Assembly (NCBI GenBank): GCA_963680875.1
Contig: OY804583.1
Location: forward strand, 31,423,331 to 31,487,330
Reading direction: 5' to 3'
From: Bathymodiolus brooksi
Taxonomy: Eukaryota; Mollusca; Bivalvia; Mytilida; Modiolidae
DNA: 64,000 nucleotides
In this document: piece after piece, positions 20,446 to 31,922 of the stretch
Layout: each line of letters opens with the position of its first letter
Numbering within the stretch: the first letter of the stretch is position 1
The notes under the pieces: generated by a model
Told to the model about the DNA's origin: nothing
The model's database searches: none
Seen by the model: only the letters and a program-made list of their open reading frames with translations
Position numbers and translations under genes: made by a program

Positions 20446-21480
20446 TATAGCATCGAAAACCAGAATCTGACATACAACATAAATGCATAGAAATTATGCA
20501 AGGAATCAAGAACCGAAAATTTGCCCTACAGATGCACGAGCGGTCCAATACCCAGTATTACCAGTGTATAGACGTTTTTTTTATCGGATTATATCAGCAC
20601 CCCAGTCTGTATCGTGGAATTGTGAAGGTTACGTGGAGAGTGTTCAACCAATTAAATGTATGCTTTATATTCTGATATGCAATAGAAAGCGAATATCAAC
20701 CCTTATTAATAATGATAACAGTGATTAAATGATATTTCCTTTCGTAAATTTACATATCTTAAGTCGAAGATTGTTGAAATGTCTCAAATTAAACCCTTTG
20801 CAATAACCAGGACTTCCAGCTACAAGGATGTATTTGCCAAACATATTATCTAACTATTATCATGAATATGCTCGTTATCACCAGCTTATCGAACATTACC
20901 GAATTTATGTTTAATAATCCTGGAAAGTACATGGAGACATATTATGGTTGAACCAATAATCACTTTGATTTTCTTTGACATTTTTCTAAATACCAATTTT
21001 GGAAAGGCTTGATTCAGAACGGTTTATATGCACATAACAGGAGGAGCTTACTTAATGTTTCGTATCACTTTCGTAATTGATGAATTTAAGACTCCAAATT
21101 GGCACACCCGGATAATATAAATAACACGTTTGTACTCTGGTGTCCCAGTATGTCCACGTATGTCTCTCATCAGGACCACCGCTGAATGTATTGAACGAAT
21201 TAGATATATAACTCGCTCACATTAGGACGGTACGCAAATGCGTGCTTCGTGTTTTGAAAATGCATTTATCACACACCTAGCTCGTAAAATAGAACTTGAA
21301 GCAGCCTCTTATGACCAATACCTTGTTTTGAACGGTCGTTTTTGGGATCTTCAAACTCTTCGGTCACCAGTGCTGTGTTTATTTAATTACAAGATCTATT
21401 GCTTTTAAATTTGTACTCGTCAACATTATTGCTAATATACTAACTTACTAAACACTAAACAACAATCGAACCATTTTACG
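20446..21480. other. Unique-looking non-coding sequence
   Basis: I see no gene, array or recognisable element, apart from a short R1-like scrap TCTTCAAACTCTTCGGTC near 21352. Confidence 0.5.
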
Positions 21481-22620
21481 GTTACAGATTGTAATCATTA
21501 TTATAACTCATCTGTGACAGCGCGATAAGAACATATCTTTCTTGTTCTTTACATTCACATCCATCTGGTAATTCGCTATAGCCTTTGCGATTCTGCATCA
21601 TGGTTATCCCACAACGGGTGTCACTAGTTGAGCAGGACCTGCTCACCCTTCCGGAACACATGAGTTCATCCACGGTTGTTAGTGGGGTTCGTGTTACTCG
21701 ATCTTTAGTTGTAGATGTATGTTTTGTTGATCGTTGTTTGTCCTTTTGTACTTTTTCTTTTGGCCATTGTGTTGTCTGTTCTTCTTCGATATACGGATTC
21801 TGATTACCCCTTTGGTATCCTCAAACTCTTCTCACCGTGTCTATGTAATCATTTGTTGATTGCTATCAAAAAGTTTTTGGATATTGACCTTTACATACCC
21901 ACTTCTAGCGATGCATGCATACTCTGTCAATTACAATACTCAACACATAACAACATGTTTATAATTATAAGTTAATCCCCCATCAAACTACTGAACCTTC
22001 CGTTATCAAAGTCAAACACAATTCCGATTCCTCGACTTCTTCTTTTCATGGTTATCACATATTATTTTATCATTTTGTTTTTGTTTGCAATTCAAATGGA
22101 CTTACCATAGATTTTATTTTTACATGTACTCAACGCATAACAACATAATAACATGTTTGTCATCGTCTTAATTATAGTGTTAGGATTATGATGTTTAATG
22201 CCACTATACGCTAAACAAAAATCGCCATCAATCATGCTTTGTGTATGTACTTATTATCTTTACGGTACTGATTGTAATCATTATTATAACCTCAACTGTT
22301 TCTTTCTCTCTTGATCTTTACATTCACATCCATTAAGGAATTCGCGGTAGCTTTTACGTTTCTGCATCCTTTCTATCACATCATGTCTTGATATTGACAT
22401 GTACATATACACTTCTAACGATTCATTCATCTTCTGTCAATTACAATACTCAACATATAATAACATGTTTATAATTATAAGTTAATCCTCCATCAAACTA
22501 CTGAAGCCTCCGTTATCAAAGTCAAACAACATTTACTGGTAAATATTTACACTTCTTTTACTCTCCTATTCATGGCTATCATATATTTTTTTTTTGTTTG
22601 CTTGCAATTCTAAGAATGGA
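21481..22620 (+). repeat. Old local duplication (two ~0.4-0.6-kb copies)
   Basis: GATTGTAATCATTATTATAA, CTTTACATTCACATCCAT, TTCTGCATC, ATTGAC, TCTGTCAATTACAATACTC and AAACTACTGAA recur in order at 21485-22010 and 22270-22530. The first copy contains an R1 insertion that the second lacks. Decayed related pieces continue at 22680-22940 and 25230-25500. Confidence 0.75.
21607..21834 (-). mobile_element. R1 repeat, reverse, nearly complete
   Basis: ACAACGGGTGTCACTAG, GAGCAGGACCTGC, GTGGGGTTCGTGTTACTCGA, GGCCATTGTGTTGTCTG and GGTATCCTCAAACTCTTCT. The paralogous position near 22370 has no R1, so it was inserted after the local duplication. Confidence 0.85.
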
Positions 22621-23163
22621 GATATAAGCATTTCTATAATCTTGTTACAGAAAATAAAAAAATATATATAATTATTCTTTTCTTTATCATGGTTATCAGA
22701 TATTATTTTATTATATTATTTTTTGTTTTTGTTTGCAATTCTAGGAATGGACTTTTAAAAACATTTTTATGCTCTTGCTATAGTAGGGTTTTAAAAACAT
22801 CATTTTCTTCTACCTTTCATGGTTATCAGATATAAATTAATAATTGATTATTTTTTGTTTACAATTCTAAGAATGGATTTAGAAGCATTTTTATAATCTT
22901 GTTACCATAGATTCTTTTTTAAATGTAACCTTGTGTTCAATTGATCGACTGGTTTCCTGTTGTTGCATGAATTCGCCTGCCATATGTAAATATTGACCAA
23001 CGATACTTCTGACGTCATTAGAGCTTTTCATACAATAAATTCTTTATTTCAATTATTGAAACAGACAGTTTGAAGAGATCCAACTGATTCAGATAATGCA
23101 TCATGTTTCTAAGAAATCTTAGAGTCCGTCGGCATTAAACATTTACAAAATATGCACAATATC
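22621..23163. repeat. AT-rich decayed local repeats
   Basis: TTCATGGTTATCAGATAT and TTTGCAATTCTA(A/G)GAATGGA recur three times (22560-22920) at ~130-180-bp spacing, with T-rich runs. No gene. Confidence 0.6.
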
Positions 23164-23173
23164 TGATTGATTA

Positions 23174-23233
<60 letters not shown>
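23164..23233. repeat. (GATT)n microsatellite
   Basis: About 17 tetranucleotide units with one TTAATT interruption near the left end. Confidence 0.97.
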
Positions 23234-23235
<2 letters not shown>

Positions 23236-24299
23236 GATAGTAATTCAACGGCAAATAATTGTATGGGTATTTAGGACTAAAGCAAAAAGCTGAACAATAT
23301 TGAAAATTATAGAAATGAGGTAAAATTGAACAAGCGGACAACGAATTTTGATTCTCACTTAAAAGTATGAGTGTTTGTGTTAGGACGACAAATTCTTTTT
23401 CGTAGCTACTCAAATGTGTACCCCTTTCTCGAAACCTACCACGTGATCGTTAACGCGCAAGAAACTAACCACTTGCCATATTAAATACCCATCCGGCCTA
23501 TGTACGATAGTGATATCCAGATGTCTTTTAGAAGGTGTACATGATTAAGTAACTGTTTTTATGCTTGTTGTCATGAATATAAATACAATACAGCTCACTA
23601 GACATTAAGTCAATCAAGAGAGTATATATAGTCCCCGTCCGGATACCACCTTAATCAGTTGGTGTAGTAGGTGGTCCTGTAGCTAAGGGTTATGCTCTGA
23701 GCCTTGATGAGCTGACAAAACATCAAGATGGTCAAAGCTACAGTCAAATCTATCTTTGTTTATCAAATTTAATATACATATAATCACCACAAATTTATTT
23801 CATATGGCCATGGAGATACTAACTATTGGGCAGTGAGATCGTGTCTGGGAGAAATATTAACTGGTAGCAATTCCATGATAGTAATTAAAATAAAAACGTG
23901 ATATCTAATTCAGAACACACGACACGTTTATGTGGCAACCTTCCTCGTGTACGCTCAAATTCGAATCATTCGAAAGACAAATAGTTTAAGTCTTTGGTAG
24001 TGAAACAACCGGAAGTACACACATCGAATAAGTCAATGATAATTTCCGGAACGAGTTGAACAATTCTCTATTAAAGAGATGATGATACGATGTTAAGTTG
24101 CATTGTCACGTGCATGTTGTCTTCAGCACACCACGTGTTACAAAATAACAATAACATATGTCTGTAAATAGTTATCTAAAGTGCAACTAGACTTAATATG
24201 ATAATATCCAATAATGTTAACATACCTCCTGATTACATTTATTTTTATTACGCATGTTATAGATTGGTCAACTATAAGTGTCTGTGATACGATTAAACT
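23234..24299. other. Non-coding stretch
   Basis: Only an R2 module is recognised here. ACCACGTGATC (23440) and CACCACGTGTT (24130) are isolated E-box-like words. Confidence 0.5.
23894..23957 (-). repeat. R2 module, reverse
   Basis: AAACGTGATATCTAATTCAG, then CACACGACACG, then CAACCTTCCTCGTGTACGCT. Confidence 0.6.
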
Positions 24300-25255
24300 A
24301 TTGTATGCAACGAACTTTGCAAACCAAAGAGACTAATTTTATATACTACCCACAAAACAATTTAACAATCAACCATGTTTGGTTCCTATGCAAATTATAT
24401 ATTCAAAACTCAACCGTGACCACGATATGAAGCAAAATATGTGTCTTTATGTTAATTAACTGATAATATATCCATTGGGTATTTATGTCAGTTTGTTCCT
24501 TTCTGCATCATTTCCCTGTAGTTTGTTGATTGTACACTACTGTATATGCTACGACCTTTGCAAACCAAAGACAATACAATATATACTGCTATCAAAAGTT
24601 CAACCACGACTGTTATATGAAATTTTTTTTTTTATGTACGTTAATCCCTTCTTAGACGTATACTAATAATGTCTCTATTGGGTATTTATGTCAGTGTTTT
24701 TCGTTCTTCATGATTTCTCTCTAAATTCTTGATTGTTATCGGAAGTCGAACTGTTTTGTACTCTGACATTTATATACACATCTAACGATTCATGCATGCT
24801 CTGTCAATTAATTTTAGTTTGTTCTTTTCTGCATCATTTCCCTGTATTTTGTTGATTGGACGAACTTTGCAAACCAAAGACAATAGAATACATATTCCTC
24901 ACAAAAACTCAACCATGACTGTCATATGAAAAAAAAACATGCTTCCTTACGTTAATTCCTTCTTAAGCGTATACTAATGATGGCTCCATTGTGTTTTTAT
25001 GTCAATTTGTTCGTTTCTGCATCATTTCCCTGTAATCTGTTGATTGTTACCGAAAATCAAAATATTTAGACTCTTACATTGATATACACTTATAACAACT
25101 CATGCATGCTCTGTCAATTAGTATTATTTTGTTCGTTTCTGCATCATTTCCCTCTAAATTGTTGATTGTTATCGAAAATCAAAATGTTTAGAATCTGTCA
25201 TGTATATACACATCCAACGACTCATGTATGTTCTGTCAATTAATGTTATTTACCA
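24300..25255 (+). repeat. Mosaic tandem region: hinge H followed by module alpha or beta
   Basis: The hinge (TTCTGCATCATTTCCCTGTA ending TTGTTGATTG) occurs near 24490, 24695, 24825, 25005 and 25127. It is followed either by alpha (GAACTTTGCAAACCAAAGAC, TCAACCATGACTGTCATATG, ACGTTAATTCCTTCTTA) or by beta (ATCGAAAATCAAAATGTTTA, CATGCATGCTCTGTCAATTA). Copies are diverged; no coding region. Confidence 0.75.
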
Positions 25256-26083
25256 ATACACCATGACTACCTTTGTTAAGAAATCTTCCCTCATATTACT
25301 GAAGCTTACGTTACTCAAGTAAAACAACATTATGCTGTAAATATTTACGCTAGATGTACTTCTCCACTCTATCGTTTTCATGTATTTTTTAATTATAATT
25401 TTGATTACAATTCTAAAATTGGATTTTGAAAAATATTTAATATATTTTTTACCGTGCGCTTGTAAAACAAGTAGTTTTGTGTTCAATTGATCGCTTCCTG
25501 TTGTCGTATATGCTCGGTAAACATAAACAGCCCTTTGCATAGCAAAATTTATGGCGTCTTAAATGGTCATTTATGCAATAAAATCGTTTTCTCTATACTT
25601 TCATCAGCCAGTTTGAAAAGATACTAAGAGAACATGTTTAACAATATTGAACAATTGCAGATATGGGGTGATGGGGTGGGGGGTAATGCATAACCGATGC
25701 AACGACTTTTGATTGTCACTTAAAGGTATGGTTGGTTAAGAAAGGACGAAGAATACATTTTCCAATTAGTTTAAATGTACGGTACGTGTATTGCAATCTA
25801 TCAAATGTGTCTTTAGCGTGCACTAATCGTGGTATTACACAACCAATGCCCCCACTGTGATCCACAATGGACAGATGTTCTGTTTAACATCCGGTGGGAA
25901 GTATTGGAATTCGTCTACACATAGAAAGCACAACACATCATGTAGGTAAATTGTGATACCCGACCCCTAACCTTTCAAAAGCCAAAAATAAAGTGAACAT
26001 TGAAGAGCAGGTAGATAGCACAATGTCCACACACTACAGGTAATTGCAGTCATGATATGAATAAACAGAAAGAAGATGGATAC
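25256..26083. other. Non-coding stretch
   Basis: The left part (to ~25500) is a decayed relative of 22490-22960: ATTACTGAAGCTTACGTTA, GTGTTCAATTGATCG, TTCCTGTTGT. A short GGGGTGATGGGGTGGGGGGT run lies at 25666. The 96-codon minus frame at 25250-25540 sits in this repeat and is not credible. Confidence 0.5.
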
Positions 26084-26094
26084 TTTTAGTGATT

Positions 26095-26370
26095 AAGGGC
26101 CCGGGTGGTTCAATGCAAGGTAGTTGGATTACCTAGCAATTCATACAAGCCTATCAACAATACGGCGTGGGTTCGCGCCCGGCTTTGTAAATTACAAAAA
26201 AGGTGCTCTCCACTCGTAAGTGATAAAGTTTACCAGTTGCTTGCCCATGGTCGATTGTTTATTCCGGGTACTCCGGCTTCTTCCACTACTAAAACGGGTC
26301 GCCATGATATAGCTCAAAAATTGCTGAAAGTGGAGTTAAAACACAAAATCAAATCAAATCAAATGCATTT
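26095..26370 (+). mobile_element. SINE-A, independent insertion
   Basis: Head GGCCCGGGTGGTTCAATGC, B box GGGTTCGCGCCC, body, shared 3' domain and (ATCAA)n tail. The flanks TTTTAGTGATT at 26084-26094 and 26371-26381 are an 11-bp target duplication. It lies outside the duplicated block and has a better-kept B box. Confidence 0.92.
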
Positions 26371-26396
26371 TTTTAGTGATTGGGAGATGATCATGA

Positions 26397-26594
26397 GATG
26401 TTAGGGGTATCGTTTTTGCCTCTGTTTCCACGATTTTGCAATTGAATTTTTGAACTATTCCTACAGTGTGATATATGTTTCGTTATTGCATGTTATTAGG
26501 AACTATTCCTACAGTGTGATATATGTTTCATTATTGCATGTTATTAGGAACTATTCCTACAGTGTGATATATGTTTCGTTATTGCATGTTATTA
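26397..26594 (+). repeat. R3 repeat ending in a 48-bp x3 tandem array
   Basis: Starts with the R3 order (TTAGGGGTATCG, ACGATTTTGCAATTG, TTTTTGAACTATTCCTACAG). From 26452 the segment GAACTATTCCTACAGTGTGA to GCATGTTATTAG is repeated three times with a 48-bp step, differing at one base. Confidence 0.88.
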
Positions 26595-26948
26595 ATTAAC
26601 ACTGGAATGTTTTCGTCAGTTTTTCACGTATCACAAAAAAAAGAAAATCATTTTGCGTGTAAGCATTTTTAAAGTGCGTGTAGTTGCACTTGCTATAACA
26701 TAATGGTTATGAACTTTAAACAGATAAACTATAGATAACGAATGTAGTTGCACGTGGTAGGGAATATAATCTTACATTTTACAACGGTTTTTTTGTTAAT
26801 CTACAGGCTGATTAAGCTTTTCATTGAAACAACAGACATTGCGCAAAGTATCCCGCGATCAATTCATTTGTAATTCAATTTGTCAGCGAATGATATTGCA
26901 TTAAACACCACCATCACACCAATTACACAGGAGTAAATTTAATATAGT
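26595..26948. other. Non-coding stretch
   Basis: AT-rich, nothing recognised. Confidence 0.5.
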
Positions 26949-27640
26949 ATGGTTGCTGTCTATTACTGCTAGTACAAACGTATGGGTTCCCCCTCATTTT
27001 GTTTGTACTTTCACACATTCTGCAAAGTAGTTGAACATTCAGGCGTCAGACTTAACACTGTTTAATGTTCTGCAGTTGGCTTCCCTCGTCAGAGTTGCTT
27101 TGATGTCATAAATAGAGAAGCATAATGACGACAAATACGTTGCTGGATCATACAAAGTATATGGTGCCTATATATAATTTATGTCTCTTCATCGCAGACA
27201 CCAACGTACATTACTCCGACGGAAAATTACTAACCCAAAGTCAAAATAAATGTCATAGTTTTAAAGACAAATTAAAGAAGAAATCAAATGATTGAATTTG
27301 TCAACGTAGTTCATGGTTAATTTCTCATTGTGTTTCAAATAAACATTAGATAATACCAAAGGGGCAATACAAAATGGACAATTCGGAAGTCATTTATCGG
27401 TTGTCTGTACTTTGATACATTCTGCAGAGTGGTTGAACTTCCTGGTGTCAGATTCATAATGTTTTATTTTTGTTTGTTGGCTTCCCTCGTCAGATTTATT
27501 TTGACGTCAAGATAGACTATTACAATGATGACAAGAGAGAGGTCAAATAAAATAGTTGACATCGCATGGTTTCCTTCCATTATTACTAGTAACCAGTCAA
27601 AATATCTTTAGACATTAAGACAAATTCTAACGCTCGGAGT
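26949..27640 (+). repeat. Diverged direct duplication (~27001-27130 and ~27395-27535)
   Basis: TGTACTTTCACACATTCTGC, GTTGGCTTCCCTCGTCAGA and AATGACGACAA recur in order about 395 bp apart. A minimal R1 5' scrap (GATAATACCAAAGGGGCAAT) sits between them at 27350. Confidence 0.65.
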
Positions 27641-28429
27641 AAAACTTCGTGACATAAAGACCTACCCGTGGTAAAAACAATATATACGTATGGCTTCCAT
27701 GAATGATTTCTTAATTAAATACGAATTCAATTGGACTCTAATTGTACTCTACTGTATATGTAACATATTTTCATCTGACCATATTAAAATTAAATATTCA
27801 CTGAATATTTTGATTTTCTACATGATCTTGTGTAAAATAATGCGGCAAAACTATGTTTATTTCATCGACGGTAAGCTAATGTATCAATTGTCCATATCGC
27901 ACTGATATAATTGTATTACATGTATCTATCATATCGAGATCATGCGTTGGATTAAGTGTACCGATTTCACCCAGATATCTTGAAATGGTTTAAAATTAAA
28001 GATAACTAAAATACCCTCCAGTCGATTTCAATCAAACACAGTGTGGACCAATACCAAATACAACATCAATTGGTAATTTCCAATATTTATCCAACGTTGT
28101 ATTTTGTCAAGTTTCTAGTTAAACCTCATTTTAAAATAACTGTTGTTTACGCTAACATGTTTGTAGTCAAGAAACGTACAAGCTTAATTGTTCATCTACA
28201 TATATTACAATGTGTATTTGATAGATAACACCAGCTTCCGACATGTGTCTTTGTTAGTGTTAATGAGCTGAACATCGACTAACTATGACACCGATCTTCT
28301 GCCTAATAAAGCAGTAACAATAATGATTTCAAATGTGTCACTTTGGACATGAAATATAATAAGTAACGGCTCAATTTGACATCTCATTACATATTAAATT
28401 ATTAGTGACATTTTTATTTCTAATGAATA
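27641..28429. other. Non-coding stretch
   Basis: The frames at 27690-27905 (71 codons) and 28043-28228 (61 codons) are AT-rich and match no family I know. I see no splice or start context that supports either. Confidence 0.5.
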
Positions 28430-28730
28430 TTGCGCCTCGAGTGCGAGTGTGAGTTCGAGCCCCGGTCGCGTCAATCAATTGACTATGTTATTGTTTTTGC
28501 TGCTTCTTCGCTAAGCACGCATCACTTAGGAATACAAGTAATGTCTGGTTGCGTCGGGAACATGAACGTCCGAGTACAGCAACATGTATTCTCGCTAGCT
28601 GATGTCTTAGTGAGCATGGAGCATCAAAGTAAGCGTGTTGGCTTAGTACGAAGATATTTCATAATCATGTCATCGAATGTATCTTGTTCCGCCATGAGAT
28701 AGCTGACATTTTTACATTTTGGTGAACTTA
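28430..28730 (+). mobile_element. SINE-C, diverged
   Basis: Head with B box GAGTTCGAGCCCCGGTCG, CTTCTTCGCTAAGCACGCAT, AAGCGTGTTGGCTTAGTACG, CGCCATGAGATAGCTGACAT and a decayed CTTACTCTC tail. Confidence 0.82.
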
Positions 28731-28878
28731 CTCTCGTCCAGAATATACATGAAATGCGTGAGAATATTGATAAGTACTAAGGTTTGATAATGAGTTTTCG
28801 CGAGTAACATGTCCACCTTTGACCTCAGTATATGTACTTCCTGAAATTATTAAAAAAACGTAAATATCTAATTTAGTA

Positions 28879-29033
28879 CCTCATTCATGACTATCACCAG
28901 ATTTATAACTAGAGTACGACTACAGGTGCCACTAGTGGAACAGGAACTGCCTTTCCTCATTCATGACTATCACCAGGTGTATAACTAGAGTACGACTACA
29001 GGTGCCACTAGTGGAGCAGGAACTGCATTTCCT
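28879..29033 (-). repeat. R1 3' portion, tandemly duplicated (76-bp step)
   Basis: CCTCATTCATGACTATCACC to GTGGAACAGGAACTGC occurs at 28879 and 28955. On the minus strand this is the R1 3' half (GGCACC...GTGATAGTCATGAATGAGG). Confidence 0.85.
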
Positions 29034-29199
29034 TAAAATCCATTGATATTCCAGTAATCTGTGCAAAGTCTGAACCCTCTTGACGAATTCGTCCCCGTTC
29101 AACTACTAAATGCCCCGTTCGGGTTTTTTCCAGTGACGGAGACACTAGTTGTATATGTTTACATTCAGATGTTCCTTCATGGTGAATATTTCCCTAATA

Positions 29200-29283
29200 A
29201 AAGTTTGAAGATATCAAAGGGGTAATCAGAAGTCGTAAATCGAAAGACATACAGCATAATGGTCATTTTAAAAAGGACAAAAT
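29200..29283 (+). mobile_element. R1 repeat, 5' fragment
   Basis: AGTTTGAAGATATCAAAGGG, GTAATCAGAAGTCGTAAATC, then decay. Confidence 0.75.
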
Positions 29284-30126
29284 CACTTCACACGTTCTTT
29301 CATGTATGTGGTAGTTATACCGTCATGTATCAAATTGAATGTGTTCAGATTTATCGTTGGAACTTATCCAACGTCAGGAAATTATTGACGTCATCATTGA
29401 GTATGGTCATAAAAAAGTATTTGATCGAGCGCTTTATGAGAACTGTAAAATATACAAATTAGAGGGAAGCAGTTAGGTAAAAAATAGAGATATGATGTAT
29501 TAGAATTGTCTGGCTCTTCGCTATATGACACCTTTGTAGGGATTAGGCGGAAGTAAAATTGGCTTCTTATGATTTCCCTCCATTTAAACATGTATTAAAT
29601 TACAAAGGTTGAGCGAATTGTCAAATGTCATGATATTTCCAAAGGACATTTAGAATAATACGACGCCATGATTAATGTACCTAACATTAACGCCCGCACA
29701 TAGAGATAACATGATTTTATAAAGGAACCTTCACGTATATGTCATATTTTCATTCAATGAATATGTTTCAAAACAAGTACTCCCACAAGAGTTTCGGGTT
29801 ATTTTATCAGAATTGTTTTTTTTTCGCCACAGTAGAAAGTAACGCTTCTATGTGGCATGGATTTTTATTCAAAGCGTATTAGTATGTAATTAATTTTATT
29901 GGATATGATATTTTCTGTAAAATGTGTAATAAAGTTGCAATCACCCACGTAACAGGTAATTATTTGACCTTACGGAGGACCTAGTCTCTCAACCTGTCTT
30001 AGAGGGATTCGTTTTGTTCTAGCGTTTTTATTTTTTGTTTTTGTTTCGCCATCGATGACTATATTGTTTAAGGCCGCTGGTTTTCATGCTTCTTAATTAA
30101 TTAGCTTTTCATTTTATTTTATCTTG
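29284..30126. other. Non-coding stretch
   Basis: No gene or recognised repeat until the R2 module at 30127. Confidence 0.5.
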
Positions 30127-30190
30127 GGCGTACCTGATGAAGGTTATTCCATCAACGCGTTGTGCGTCCTAAATTAAATAGCTACGTTTA
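30127..30190 (+). repeat. R2 module (best-kept copy)
   Basis: GGGCGTACCTGATGAAGG, TTATTCCATCAACGCG, TTGTGCGTCCTAAATTAAAT, AGCTACGTTTA. Across copies the core is (C)CTGATGAAGGTTATTCC, an ACGCGTCGTGCGCAC-like segment and AAATTCGATATCTACG. Function unknown. Confidence 0.75.
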
Positions 30191-30480
30191 GTCTGTTGCT
30201 GTTTTCCTATTTTGGGTCTTCTCCTTTACAACGTTGTGCACTATTATCCGTTCTAACTTGAATATTCGTGGGTATTCGTCTAGTTAATCATTTTGAATAT
30301 TAACGTAACATGAGGTTTGTACCTACTGACCAAATTACAGTTGAAATATAGTTTGAAAAGCAGAAACTTGAATTTGATAGATGATGAATTATGTGTTAGC
30401 AAAACAGGTTTCTGCAGAATTGTTTCTGCATGAGTTTAGACTGAGCATAGTTCTGCACATATAAAAGTTGTATATTCACA

Positions 30481-30625
30481 GGAGTTCACTCTCGTTTTGA
30501 TTTACTCAATCTTTAGTTAACTGTGTAGTACATGTATTGTGCCGCCCATATTGTTTGTCTGTTTGTCCCTTTTCTCTTAATGACAACTTCTGATTTCTTC
30601 TTTAGTATCTCCAAACCTTCCTTCT
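30481..30625 (-). mobile_element. R1 repeat, reverse, diverged
   Basis: TTGATTTACTCAATCTTTAG, TTTGTCTGTTTGTCCCTTTT and TAGTATCTCCAAACCTTCC. Confidence 0.65.
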
Positions 30626-31229
30626 GACGGTTATTTTTCTATACTATTTAATTATTCAATATACTAAATTAAATGTTACAATTTAACCTCGTTTCGTTAA
30701 GTTTATCGAGAACATATTTTATCCAATTCGATTTATGAATACAACTTATTAGTACTGAACCGAGACTTATTTTGCTACGACTTATTCAATCAAGCAGCTT
30801 ACTTGGGCTTGAATAATAGTGTGTTGGTTTTTTAGTAGACATTGGATCGATCAGCAGCATAGAAAAAGAAAATATTTATGTAAAATATTATTACAGTGTG
30901 TTAGAATATAAAGTGTTTTAATATGTGGCATACAAACTTGAGTGGGATTTACCGAGTTTTCCACCATATTTGGATCTACTCCACTTAATATCTTAAAACA
31001 CTACATTAATATTAATATCCGCAACATTTTTGTGGACAATAGCTTTAATCAGTAAATGTATGCTTTATATTAAATAATACATTTATAAAATCACAATTCA
31101 CACGCCCATTTTAACGTAATTTGTTAACATACAGTGAAAGGATTTAATAGTTCTCCAAAGTTCAATGGTAAAACCTGTGTAATACCGATACCAGAAAAAG
31201 AATATTAAGACAATGACTAAAACTTGCAT
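30626..31229. other. AT-rich non-coding stretch
   Basis: Nothing recognised. Confidence 0.5.
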
Positions 31230-31485
31230 TAGTACTCGAGATCACATGCGTCGATCGGGTAGAACCGAAGACTATGCAATTGGAATGTGTTGCTTCTCCG
31301 CTAAGCACGCAGCACTAAGGATACTCTTGTATCAGTGAACTATCCCTTTAAGAATCAAACTAAGTGTGTTGGTCTAGTACAATGCGGACCTCATCATCAT
31401 TTCATTGAAAATTAACTTGTTTTCGCCATGATATAGTTGAAAAATTGCTGAGTTGGCTTTGAGCAATCACTTACTCTCTTGAGAT
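31230..31485 (+). mobile_element. SINE-C
   Basis: GTCGATCGGGTAGAACC in place of the B box, TTGCTTCTCCGCTAAGCACG, AAGTGTGTTGGTCTAGTACA, CGCCATGATATAGTTG, GAGCAATCACTTACTCTC. Confidence 0.82.
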
Positions 31486-31732
31486 CACATGACTCCATGA
31501 TACGCATGCTCTGTTGCAATGCTTTGTGTCTAATTACCAAAATATACAGCAAGCGCAATGTCTTACGATGGTCTTGTATACTATCTAATATCTATATAAT
31601 GGTTGCGACCATCGACTCTCTTTAATAAAACTAATATTATACATATTACAACTTCTGTGTCAGGAATATTAAAAACAGTTAGTATTCATACTGTTCAAGA
31701 TTATAGCGTAAATTATAATAACACTGGTCGTT

Positions 31733-31845
31733 CGGTTATATGTGAAGGTTGGCATTTTACTGTCATGTGACATGAGGTGAAGTTTGGTTATATGTGAAGA
31801 TTGGCATTTTACTGTCATGTGACATAAGAGGTGAAGGGTGGTCCC
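31733..31845 (+). repeat. 52-56-bp tandem duplication
   Basis: GGTTATATGTGAAG, TTGGCATTTTACTGTCATGT and GACAT(G/A)AGAGGTGAAG-like ends occur twice. Confidence 0.85.
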
Positions 31846-31922
31846 ATAAACTAATTTAACCCCACCACCTTTTAATTTAAGTCCCTGTGCGAAGCCAGGA
31901 AAGTGCGCGGTAATCTATTTGT

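Noticed and set aside
23164..23233. Telomere-like or regulatory repeat
   Set aside because: It is a plain GATT microsatellite.
30127..30190. Hammerhead ribozyme, from CTGATGA in the R2 module
   Set aside because: No consistent GAAA core or stem II follows, CTGATGA is altered to CTGGTGA or GGGATGA in several copies, and no cleavage triplet is placed correctly. A covariance-model search would settle it.
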